Part shown: piece by piece, positions 22,690-33,100 of the stretch
Numbering within the stretch: position 1 is the stretch's first letter
Layout: each line of letters begins with the position of its first letter
Source of the DNA: Arachis hypogaea
Lineage: Eukaryota > Streptophyta > Magnoliopsida > Fabales > Fabaceae
Reading direction: 5' to 3'
Assembly (NCBI RefSeq): GCF_003086295.3
Contig: NC_092052.1
Span: 72,642,910 to 72,706,909, forward strand
DNA: 64,000 nucleotides
Program-made: the position numbers and the translations under genes
Notes under the pieces: generated by a model
The model's database searches: none
Told to the model about the DNA's origin: nothing
What the model saw: the letters and a program-made list of their open reading frames with translations, nothing else

Positions 22690-23160
22690 GGTGCGCGACG
22701 CGACTGCATCATTCATGCGATCGCGTCAAGTTGCGAAAACACTCCCCACGCGTCCGCGTCATTCACGCGGCCGCGTGATCTGGAGATCGGCGTAAAGATC
22801 CAACGTCCAGAAAGTTAGGCTGGAATCGTGCGGCCATTGTGCGTTTTGCACAAAACGGCCATTGTGCGTCCCTGACGCGATCGCGTCACTTGCACAACAT
22901 CAATCCCACGCGACAGCGTGAGCGACGCGATCGCGTCGCATGAATTACACAACATCCCAAAAGGAGACAGAGAGTTGCACTGAAACGACGCTGGAATTGT
23001 GTGTTTAGCACAATTTCCAGCGACGCAATTGCATGCCCCAGGCGATCGCGTCATTCACTCTTTTAGCTATTCCATGCGATCGCGCCACTCATGCGATCGC
23101 GTCAACCACCATTTCAGTCCAACCACGCGACCGCGTGCCCCACGCGATCCCATGATTCAA
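22690..23160. repeat. Internal CG-word array upstream of ORF2 in A
   Basis: Pairs start at about 22697/22714, 22748/22765, 22908/22925, 23023/23040, 23074/23091 and 23125/23142, each pair 17 bp apart; neighbouring pairs are 51 bp apart. Centres are mostly AT, AC, CC and GG (ACGCGATCGCGT). A TTTATAA-like box lies just after it at about 23162. The matching array in B is at 44790-45235. Confidence 0.92.
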
Positions 23161-23199
23161 ATTTATAACCCCCCAGTCACGCGAATCCTACCATTCGCG

Positions 23200-23605
23200 C
23201 CCCCTCAACCCCTTCTCCTTCCGTTCTTCTTCTCCAACCACCCAACCACCACCCAGCCACCATCACCAACCGCCGCCATCCCGCCGACCACCCAGACCCC
23301 GCCACCACGCCACCCCCTTCCTCCTTCCCCTTCTTTCTTCTTCTTCCTTCTTCTTCCTCCCTCCACCGCCACTGCCCCCCTTCGCAACCACCACCCACCG
23401 CCGCCGCCCCGTCCCAACCGCGCCCCCCCATCCGCCACCCACGCCCCCTTCCCTTCCTCCCCTTTCTCTCCGCTCTACCCCCATTACCCTTCCCGAAGCC
23501 CCTGCCTCCGAACAGCACCCGCCGCCGTCGCACCACCGCCAACCGCCGCTCCAGCCGCCACCGCCACCATCCCCCAGCCACCTCTTTGCCCCACTCTCCT
23601 TAATT
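23200..23605 (+). promoter_or_regulatory. Pyrimidine-rich leader upstream of ORF2 (A)
   Basis: About 400 bp of almost pure C/T on the plus strand with few stops, giving a long Pro/Ser/Phe-rich open frame (22999-23685) and Gly/Arg/Glu-rich frames opposite. B has an equivalent at 45280-45690 with the same composition but many indels that would change a protein. It therefore looks like a 5' leader rather than a coding exon. It ends at a conserved 'ACCAGGTTCCG' (AG/GT) that could be a splice donor. Confidence 0.55.
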
Positions 23606-24609
23606 CGCCTACCAGGTTCCGACGAACACCACCCTTCTATCCATTCGTAGTTAATTCATATTTTTCTGTTTATGTTCATATTTAGGCTAGTTAGATATGC
23701 ATGTTGTAGTGGATTTTAGGTTGTTAGGTAGCCTAGGATGTGGTTAGTGGATTTAGGCCTGATTAATTGCGCTGTTCGTGTTTCTTGTTTTCTACTTTTC
23801 GCAATTCTGCTGTTACTGTTAGTATTATTCATATGCTGTAATTTCTTGTTTCATGCTGCTCTTTACACTGCTTTTCCATGTTCATATTCCTTATATGTAA
23901 CTGCAGCTATATTTTTAACTCATATGAACTCTTATGACTGCTGTTTATTTTCCGGGACAATCCAATTTTAGCAGGAATGCTGTCCAATTTTCTGTAAAAC
24001 TGTTCTGCTTTCATTCATGTTTTGGTTTTAGCACTTTTAAATTCTGCTTCACTCTGCTTTTACCAAACCAATTCATGAATGCTAGGGCAAGCTTTCTTAT
24101 CCTTTTTGATTTCCTGGTTCTTAATCTGCATTTTTGATGATTAGATTCCAATTTTTGCTATTTCTATATCTATCTGAATCATCATCAACCTAATTTCCTT
24201 GTTTGGATATGAGTTACCTATATCTTCTCATTGTGAATGCCTGTTACTTGGAATATGATCATTATGCCACTTTCTTTGAACCACTTTTTACTAACTCCCT
24301 AATTTTAACTTCCTAAACTCTTTTTCAATTCTAACCAACCTAACCTTTCGAAACATCTCTTCTGGTTTTTCACTTTCTTTTAACCTTCTAACCAAGGCAT
24401 AATGTTAATTTTTCTAATTAACATGACTTCCATTACATTTTGGATTGTGAATTCTTTTTTTCGGACTTTTCACTCCTATACAATCCTTAATGCAAATTTA
24501 CTTAACTCAATTTCTTCTTCTATTGCTTCTTTGTCACTTTGTGTTTCTTTTGATTATTTGCCTATTTGTTTTCCTATTTTTATTATATCATGGTTTTCTA
24601 TTTTTCAGG
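23606..24609 (+). other. Likely leader intron before ORF2 (A)
   Basis: About 1 kb of T-rich, non-coding sequence between a conserved AG/GT near 23611 and a strong acceptor 'CTATTTTTCAGG' at 24599-24609, immediately before the ORF2 ATG. B has the same arrangement from about 45713 to 46722. The donor does not match the plant consensus well, so the intron is an inference from the acceptor, base composition and conservation. Confidence 0.5.
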
Positions 24610-26025
24610 ATGTCTGCCAGCCAAAGAAAAGGAAAAGCAAAGGCAACTACTGGCAAACGTAAAAGAGGAGAATCCTCCATGTCCATCCTGGATATCATGC
24701 ACGATGACTCCTGGCGGGAGAAATACTTTACCCCACAGGAGAAGGCTGACCAGCTACTCCCTGCCACTGATCCCCTTAGATTTGCAAACCGATACTTTGA
24801 GCTGAAATATCCGGTGTTTGCAACCTCCAGGAACCTGTACCTGGAGCGGACTTTGAAAATCCCAGAAGAACTCCAGCAATACACCTCTGAGCAAATCAAA
24901 CAAAGAGGCTGGTTCTTCTTAGAGAGAAACCTGACTGAGGTCAATGCATCTTGGGTAAGGAAATTCTACTACAATTACTTCAAAACTTCCCTAGATGCAG
25001 TGAACCTTAGGGGGAAGCAGATTCTGGTCACTGAAGAGACCATAGAGGATGTTCTGAAGCTTCTGCCTAAATCTGATCAGCTGGATGGCTATCAAAGAGC
25101 TGAGGAGGATATGCGCTTCATGAAATTTGATTGGGATGCAGTCAAGGCTAGGATAGCCCTTAACCCAATTGTTCCATGGATCATGGGTCAGAACACCACC
25201 ATGCCAAAGGGAATCAAGCGGATTTACTTAAATGATGAGGCTCGGCTATGGCACCAGATCCTGAGCAATTTTGTCATGCCGAGTACCCATGAGACAGAGA
25301 TACCTGCCGCTATGATCACCCTCCTATGGTGTGTGATGGAGGGTAAGGACCTGTACCTGCCACGCTTTATCCGGTACTATATGGCCAAGGTCCACGTCCG
25401 AGGCACTCTCCCCTTCCCTTATCTGATTACACAGCTAGGCCGTCGAGCTGACGTGCCTTGGGAGGATGCTGATGAGAAGCCACCTGCTGCAGAATGCAAG
25501 AAGATTATCCCTCACAGCAGGAACTTTCTGGCTTTGGGCTACAGACCTCCATTCCTCACTGCTACTACTGAGACAGCCACACCATCTGCTGGCCCCTCTT
25601 CTTCCACAGCTACCCCTGCTACCACCACTGCACCTCCACTTGCCTCAGACCCCATCTATCACCTAGTGCACCGCCTGTTTCGATGGCTTGACCAGATGGA
25701 GCGTCGCAACAAGCGACGCTATGAGCACCTGAAGCTGATGATACGATCTGGAGATATCCCCTCCGAGCCTGACACACCATCTGAGGCATCTGAGGAGGAG
25801 GCGGATGATCACGAGGCAGAGACCCATCCACGGAGCGAGGCTGCGCAGGCAGGCACAGAGCAGGCCGCATCACATTAGGAGGCTCTGCCTCAGATTCAGG
25901 CTGTAGACTTAGAGATCCCTATCCAGTCAGCATCTCCTCTGCAACAGGCAGATCCTAAGACCACCACCACAGAGACTCCAGCTACCCATCCTTCCAGTGA
26001 TGACACCCCTTCACACCCTGCTTGA
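24610..26025 (+). pseudogene. ORF2 of element A, putative plant transposon protein
   Basis: Starts at ATG 24610, right after a splice-acceptor-like tract; an in-frame upstream ATG at 24490 lies in the T-rich region and adds only hydrophobic sequence. The frame runs to a TAG at 25876-25878 (422 codons). It stays open beyond that to TGA 26023-26025, where it realigns with B ('SSDDTPSHPA'), so TAG is premature. The N-terminus is basic (RKGKAKATTGKRKRGE), likely a nuclear signal. The core ('YPVFATSRNLYLERTL', 'GWFFLERNLTEVNASWVRKFY', 'GVMEGKDLYLPRFI'-like) fits the 'putative plant transposon protein' domain family as I remember it. The C-terminus is Ala/Pro/Thr-rich, then acidic. Function unknown. 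Confidence 0.75.
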
Positions 26026-27778
26026 GTGAGCATCAGGGACGATGCTTCATTTTAAGTGTGGGGAGGTCTCCATCTCTGGTGTATTCTTTTGTTGAACCAC
26101 TACAGACTCTTTCATTTTATTTTGCTATTTTTCTGTATTTTTCTCTTTATTTTTATTTTTATTCTCCCAGTACTTATACATTACTCTTTTCATGTATTTT
26201 TACTCTATTTCTGTATTTTGTATTTTTAGTTCATATTTTAGCCATTTAGTTTAGTAGCAATTCTAACTTATTAGTTATAGAAATTGTGGATTAATTAGTA
26301 TAGTTTACCCTTTTTAGCATAAGATAGCTTAGTTTAATTTGAAAATATAAAAAGGAAGTAAACTAGAGACTTGAACATAATAGAAACAACGCACACCTTG
26401 TATATATAGCATTCTATGTTAGCTAGTTAACAACATTTCATCAAGGAGAAACACAAACTTTAAAGCCATTCAAAATAAATTTTACATTGAGAATAATGGG
26501 AACTTTTAATTTTACTTGCATGACATACATAATTGATAAATGATTTTTGAGCTAGAGAATACACAGCTTGTGAGTTTTGAGCCTAATTGTATGGTTACAT
26601 TCAAACCATAATTTTTATTCCTGTGTGTTCCGCCCTTCTTATTTATTCTGGTGTTCTTTACTTTGTTTTAATCTATATGTCCGATTATAGAATAGAAGTA
26701 CATACCAAGAGAGTGATTGAGGCCATTGTTTGATTTTAGCTCACTTATCCTAAATTAGCCTACCTTTTACATCACCCTTGTCAGCCCCCTTGAACCTTTA
26801 AACCCCCTCTTATTCTATAAACCACAATACTAGCCTTAAGCAGAAAAACAAAATAAAAATCCTAAGTAGAATCCTTGGTTAGCTTAAGATAGAAAGTGTG
26901 TAATTGTTTAAGTGTGGGAAACCTATTGGGAACATGGATGATAAAAACAAAAGGTAGAAAAGTTGAAAAGAACAAAATAATTCAAATAAAAATTTTGGGA
27001 AGCATGCTCATGTAAAATCAAATAATTGAATTACCATGTGCATTAAAAAAAAGTTATTTTTCAGTATTTGAATAAAGGGGATACAAAAGAATCCCCCAAA
27101 TGCAAAATAAATGCACATGGGACAAAAGTTAAAGTATGAGCATGTAACATCAAAAGTGGGAAAAAGTGGGAAAATAGGTAAAGAAGTTTTGCTTTACAAA
27201 GTATGTATGTTAGGTGAGATCTTAGACTAATCAAGGATTCACTTAATTAGCTCACTTAGCCTTATACATATACCCTTACCTTTACCTTGGCCCCATTACA
27301 ACCTTAACTAAAGACCTCATGACTTTTGTATGCCTATATTCTATAATTGTTGATTGGTTAGATGAAGAACAAAGTTATAGAAAGGAAGGATAAAAAGAAG
27401 AATAGAGTGATTAACCCAATAAACACTGAGTGACTAGAGAGTAAACACAAAATCCAGTGAGGGTTCAATAGCTCATTAACATATATCTCTGCTTAATTTA
27501 TTAATTGTCTTGCAAGTTTATAAAACATTTTTTCTCTCCCATCTCAATTGTAAAGGCACTTTATCACTATCTAAGGCTTGGCTATATATATATGATGATT
27601 CCTTGAGAATGTGAATTAATTCAACTCCATGTAAGCTTTATATACAAGTGAATAAAAATAAGAATTGCATGATGCATGTAGGTAGTTGCATTTAGAGTAG
27701 ATTGCATTGCATGAGATTCCACCACTTTAACATTAACTTACTCTTTATCTTGGACTTAGCATGAGGACATGCTATTGT
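26026..27778 (+). other. 3' non-coding region of element A
   Basis: AT-rich, no open frame of interest. It matches the post-ORF2 region of B (48157-48558 and 59032-60384), apart from element D in B. Near its right end is the phrase 'GCATGAGGACATGCTATTG' that also precedes the polypurine tract in B and E. Confidence 0.8.
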
Positions 27779-27794
27779 TTAAGTGTGGGGAGGT
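27779..27794 (+). promoter_or_regulatory. Polypurine tract of element A
   Basis: TTAAGTGTGGGGAGGT immediately precedes the 3' LTR. The same tract precedes the 3' LTR of B and, on the minus strand, of E. Confidence 0.8.
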
Positions 27795-29280
27795 TGATGA
27801 ACCCATATTTTATGATATATCTTGTGCTTAATTTGAGTGATTTATTCAATCCTTCACCCACTTATTCATATTAATTGCATGGTTTTACTTTTCCTTCCTT
27901 ATTATATGATGTATGTGAAAAACATGTTTTCTATGCTTAAAAATAATTATTTTGATTACCCTTTATTTCCATTCGATGCCGTGATTCATGTGTTGAGTAG
28001 TTTCAGATCTTCTAAGGCAGGAATGACTTAAAGGATGGAAAGGAAACATACAAAAATGGAAGGAAAGCACAAAACGGAGTTTTTGAAAAAACTGGCATCC
28101 ACGCGATCGCATGGGCGACGTGGCCGCATGCCAGCACGAATCAACAGCGACGCGACGGCATGACTAACGCGATCGCGCGCCACAAGCAGAACACATATGA
28201 CGCGGCCGCATGACTGAAGCGACTGTGTGACAAGGAAAACTCCGAATGACGCGACCGCGTAACCCACGCGGACGCGTGACAGAGGCCACGCACCAGAAAT
28301 TGCAAAAACGCTCAAAGCGATTTCTGAAGCCCTTTTTTGCCCAAATCCAAGTCCAGAAGGCATAGACCAGAGGTTATGAAGTGGGGGAACGCATCTATTC
28401 AGGGAGAGTCTCCAATTAGTTAGTTTTCCATGATTTAGATTTAGTTTTGAGAGGGAGATTATCTCCTCTCTCTTTAGGATTAGGATTTAGATTTAGGATC
28501 TTATTCGCTTTCTGGATTATCTCTTTACCAGGTTCAATATTCCTTTTTATTTTGTTCTCAATTTAATTATGAATTCTTCTATGTTGCAGATTACTCTTTG
28601 AATTAATGTTATTTGAGGTATTTCAGTTTAATATTGGTTTCTTTTATTTATGTTACTTTTATCCCTAATCTGAAGACATTTTTATTTCAGTAGATTTACT
28701 TTTCCCCTTTTGGTCTTGGTTAAGAAATCAGTAACTCAGGAGTTATCGAACTCAACATGATTGATAATCGCTATCTTTACTAATTGAATTGAACTTCATT
28801 AATCCCAATCTTTCCTTAGGGATTAACTAGGATTTGAGGATCTAACTAATTAGTCACTTGACTTTTCTTTGCTCTAGAAAAGGTTAACTAAGTGGAATTA
28901 AGATTCAATTTTCATCATCATTGATAAGGATAACTAGGATAGGACTTCTAATTTCTCATACCTCGCCAAAAGTTTATTTTACAAGTTATTTATTTATTTT
29001 ACAGTCATTTACTTATTTTAATTGCAATTTAAATTACTTGTTCCTCATCTTCAAAACCCCAATTTACAATCTTCATAACCAATACTAAGAACATACTTCC
29101 CTGCAGTTCCTTAAGAAGACGACCCGAGGTTTGAATACTTCGGTTATCAATTTATTTAGGGGTTTGTTACTTGTGACAACCAAAACATTTGTATGAAAAG
29201 ACTTTTGTTGGTTTAGAAACTATACTTGCAACGAGGATTTATCTGCGAATTTCTAGACCATGCAAAAGTTCCTCTCACCA
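27795..29280 (+). mobile_element. 3' LTR of non-autonomous element A
   Basis: TGATGAACCC to CTCTCACCA, 1,486 bp, collinear with the 5' LTR. The CG-word array recurs at 28101-28281 with the same phase. The right flank is CACAC at 29281-29285, matching the left flank. Confidence 0.95.
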
Positions 29281-29749
29281 CACACTCACTAGCCTAAGTT
29301 AATCAAAGATCCAAATAAAGGACATTTATTGTTTTTCGCTTTAAGGCTTATAATGTGTTAAAATTAAGAACAAGTGGATTAATCGTAGGCTCAAAGTTGG
29401 CTAACAATGGAAGATAAGAGGTAAGGCTATTTGGGTAAGTGAGCTAAATGAAATAATGGCCTCAATCATATAAATGCATGCATACACAAAATAATGGACA
29501 TAAAGAATCAAACAAATCAAATATTACAATCATAGAAAAAGAATAATGCACATAAGAATGAAAATAAGTGGTTATAAGATGTAACCACACAATTAGGCTC
29601 AAATCTCACATGCTTGTGTTCTTAGCTCAAAACATGATCTACAATGTATGCTAAATAAGAAAATGCAGCAAAAAATCCTAAAAGACCTAAAAATAAAATG
29701 CAAAAGTGTTGAGATTAGAAATTTGTCACCTAAAAATGCTGATTCGGTC
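29281..29749 (-). mobile_element. Element E internal region, continued after A
   Basis: Resumes E on the right of A. Read on the minus strand it resembles the post-ORF2 region of A ('GAGCCTAATTGTGTGGTTAC' at about 29587-29606 compares with 26580-26600). It ends at about 29749 at an abrupt join to a second, partial copy of the E LTR. Confidence 0.7.
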
Positions 29750-30092
29750 GAGGTATCTAGTGGAATCAAATGTGAATTAAAATTAACCAATTAAGGGCCT
29801 AGAAAGCATGTTTTCACTCTTAAGCACAAATTAGGGAGAATATACAGAACCATGCTATTTTAGTGAATAAATGTGGGAAAAGGTGATAAAATCCCCTAAA
29901 TTCAAGATAAAATGCACCACAAAATAGTGGTGCATCAAATCTCCCTACACTTAAACCAAGCATGTCCTCATGCTAAACCAAGAAGGAAACAAAGGGTATC
30001 ATCATTTATTCTAATGTATACTATCTAAATGCAATCTATCTAAATGGATACAATTACTTGGTCAAAATAAATCAACTTCCAAGAATACATAT
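29750..30092 (-). mobile_element. Second partial copy of E LTR start plus inside
   Basis: 29750-29937 repeats the first ~190 bp (minus reading) of the E LTR (compare 18529-18715), including the terminal hairpin, and 29938-30092 repeats the inside region (compare 18716-18866). The copy continues after element C at 62434. So the E segment is present twice in the same orientation, joined at a break inside the LTR. Confidence 0.85.
30088..30092. repeat. Target-site duplication CATAT, left of C
   Basis: CATAT at 30088-30092 and at 62434-62438 flank element C, although B and D separate the two ends by more than 32 kb. Confidence 0.9.
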
Positions 30093-30569
30093 TGTTCATA
30101 CCCTAGGTCGATTATGCGACCCGGGCTGATTGAAGACAAGAGTGACTGACCTCTTCAGGTTGGGTCGCCCCCGATCTCTCCTTAAAGAGTTTGGCCAAAT
30201 CGTCATAGAGGCCCAAGCAGGCCCAAATGAAGGAACGCAGCCCATTCTAAAGGCGGCAAAGCCTAGAAAGATAAGGCGGCTCCCCTAAAAGATAAGATAA
30301 GATAAGATAACTAACTTATCTTAAAGGACACCCCACACTACTATAAATATATTAGAGCACCCAGGTATAACTCATACTCTGATTTTACTTAAAAACCTGC
30401 TGAAAGCCCATGATAACTTAAGCATCGGAGTCTCTTGCAGGTACCACCCCCCTCCGGTGATCAAGGATCAGCAACATCTCAAGGATCAGCAAGTCGGACG
30501 TGTCAGCACCGACCAGCACAGAAGATCTCGTCCGAGATCGACCCTCAGTTTCAGATAACCGTCGGAACA
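30093..30569 (+). mobile_element. 5' LTR of Tat element C
   Basis: TGTTCATACC to GTCGGAACA, 477 bp. It has the GATA inverted repeat (30299-30322) and a TATA box (TATAAATA near 30343). By hand it differs from the split 3' LTR at about 30 of 478 positions, more than the LTR pairs of B or D, as expected for the outer element. Confidence 0.92.
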
Positions 30570-30570
30570 T

Positions 30571-30588
30571 TGGCGTCGTTACCGGGGA
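30571..30588 (+). promoter_or_regulatory. Primer binding site, decayed (C)
   Basis: TGGCGTCGTTACCGGGGA, two mismatches to the tRNA-Asp complement, both G/C to A/T type changes. Confidence 0.8.
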
Positions 30589-30610
30589 ACTTGGAAGTCA
30601 TCCCATCATC

Positions 30611-31640
30611 ATGGCAGACAACCTTGACAACGATCACAACTCCAGTTTAGAAGAAAGAACCTCGCTTAAAAATACGGATGCCGCATCAAAGGATGTGCCT
30701 CAAACCAAGGGGGACAAGCAATCTCCAAACACCGAAATCTTAGATGCCCTCCATGAACAGCAGAATCGCCTCAAATAACTAGAACAAGAGGCCGAACATC
30801 AGTGCGAGGGCGAGAGAGACTCCGAAGAGAAACGAGACGTCACAGAGAGTTAGAGGACAAACTCACAAAGCTCGAGGCCAATCTCAAAACCAAAGCTGCC
30901 CATTCCAACCGTGAAGATAACTCCCGCAAGGATCAAGATCCATTCGCTAAAGCTTTCCCGACTACCATGACACGAACAACAATAAAGTGGTTCGACATTT
31001 TGCCTACAAGATCAATTGCAAGTTTTGACGACCTAGCCAAAAAGTTCCTCGTCAGGTTCTCCATCCAAAAAGACAAGACCAGACATGCTCCAAGCTTACT
31101 GGGAGTTAAACAAGGAGATCGAGAAAGCCTTCACAGCTACATGGAAAGGTTTAACAAAGCATGTCTCGACATACAAAATCTCCCAACAAAAGCCGCCATC
31201 ATGGGGCTCATCAACGGCCTGAGAGAGGGACCTTTTAGCCAATCAATATCCAAAAAACATCCAACGTCTCTAAACGAGATACAAGAACAGGCAGAAAAGT
31301 ATATCAATATGGAGGAAAATTATTGATTAAGAGAAACCTCAAAATCCGGATTCTCCCACCAACCTCGAGATAAGGATAAAGAGTCCAGGAAAAAGGAGGA
31401 TCAGCCTACTGAAAAATATCGAAAGTACCACAACTACACTCCGCTCAGAGTGTCCCTTGTGGATGTATACAGAGAGATATGCAACACTGAAAAGATCCCG
31501 CCCCCTCGTCCGATTAAACATAAAAGAGGAGGAGGAAATCAGACAGAGTATTGCGAATCCCACCAAATCTACGGGCATTCCACCAATGACTTCTTTGACC
31601 TAAAAATGCCATTGAAAAACTGGCACGAGACGGGCGACTA
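30611..31640 (+). pseudogene. Tat gag of element C, deleted and frameshifted
   Basis: ATG 30611 begins 'MADNLDNDHN'. A TAA at about 30777 and a frame change near 30810 break the coiled-coil part. The next open part (30802-31326) lacks about 48 codons of the gag core: 'DPFAK' joins directly to 'AFPTT', where D and G have the 'MYLTDA' segment between. Further stops occur near 31324 and 31639. The finger reads 'CESHQIYGHSTNDF', so its last cysteine is lost. Confidence 0.88.
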
Positions 31641-33100
31641 GATCGGTTTCTAGGCAACATAGCAAACGAACCAAGAAAAAGAAGAAGGGATGAAGAGATT
31701 GGATGAGATGAACGCCCCAATCGCACCCCTGAAAGGCATGTCCACATGATCAATGGAGGATTCGCAGGAGGAGGGATCTCTAAGTCGTCACGCAAAAGAC
31801 ACCTTAAGGAGGTGTATCATGTTGGAAAAGGAGACAGGTTGGTTGACCTCGCCAATATTACCTTCACACAAGAGGACGCTGCGGGCATCATCCCAGGGCA
31901 TGATAACCCCATGGTCATTACCATAATACTCGCCAATGCCAACCTCCACAAAACACTAATTGACCAGAGAAGTTATGCGGATATCTTGTTCAAATCCGCC
32001 TTCGACAAGCTCGGCCTACAAGAAAAAGAGCTTAGAGGGTATCCGAATAGCTTGTTCGGACTTGGAGACACCCCGATTCAACCACTAGGATACATCTCCC
32101 TCCATACAACCTTTGGGAAAGGAACTCGGTCCAGGACGTTGAGCATAGACTATATTGTAGTCGACGTGAGCTCAACTTACAACGCGTTAATAGGTCAGAC
32201 AACGTTAAACCAGCTCGCCGCTGTGGTCTCCACTCCACACCTATGCATGAAGTTCCCCACTCCGGAGGGGATCGCTACCACAAAGAGAGAACAATAACTC
32301 GGGCGACGTTGTTACAATGAAAGTCTAATCTTAAAGGAGACTCCAGAGGAAAGAAACCAACACTATAGAACTCGGGAGAATTCGAGCTCGTGAGGAACTC
32401 CGCCCTCAGCCAGAAGGTGAAACTCAAGAAGTTCAAATTGGAGACAATCCAAACAAAAAAACAAGTATAGGAGCAAATCTGAGAGAAGACTTAAAGGAAC
32501 TGCTAATAAAGCTCTTAAAAGATAACTCCGACCTCTTTGCATGGAAGGCCGCCGACATGCCTGGTATTGATCCCGGACTAATGTGCCACAAGTTAGCCGT
32601 ATACCAAGGGTCTCGGCCAGTACAACAAAAATGTAGGAAGCTCGGCCCAGAAAGGTCCCAAGCTGTAGAGGAGCAGGTACAAGCCTTGCTGGAGGCAGGG
32701 TTCATAAGGGAGGTAAAATACCCACTATGGCTAGCCAATGTGGTGTTGGTCAAAAAGTAAAATGGGAAGTGGCGGATGTGCACCGATTACACTGACCTCA
32801 ATAAAGCCTGCCCAAAAGATCCCTACCCACTCCCAAACATCGACACACTAGTCGACCCTTCGTCAGGCTATCAGTACCTCTCCTTCATGGACGCTTACTC
32901 AGGATACAACCAGATCCCAATGTATCAACCCGACCAAGAGAAGACATCATTCTTAACCCCAAAAGCAAACTATTGCTAATAATTATGCCTTTCAGACTTA
33001 AGAACGCAGAGCTACCTACCAAAGACTGATGAACAAAGTCTTCGCTAATCACATTGGAAAGCTAATGGAGGTTTATGTATACGACATGCGGGTAAAAACA
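31641..33100 (+). pseudogene. Protease and RT of element C, decayed
   Basis: The protease region (31746-32297) has the active site changed from 'DQGSSADILF' in D to 'DQRSYADILF'. RT begins near 32557 ('MPGIDPGLMCHKLA', 'VKYPLWLANVVLVKK') with a TAA at 32758-32760, continues at 32776 ('CTDYTDLNKACPKDPYPLP', 'SFMDAYSGYNQIPMY'), then breaks. The catalytic box at 33074-33085 reads YVYD instead of YVDD, which removes a metal-binding aspartate. Frameshifts separate these parts. Confidence 0.88.

Noticed and set aside
23177..23581. Gly/Arg/Glu-rich minus-strand frames opposite the pyrimidine tract
   Set aside because: They are the complement of the C/T tract; three overlapping frames are open at once, which is a sign of composition bias.
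22999..23685. Pro/Ser/Phe-rich open frame of 228 codons in A (and 45095-45694 in B)
   Set aside because: It runs through the CG-word array and a C/T-only tract, where stop codons are rare. A and B differ by many indels that break the frame, so composition explains it.
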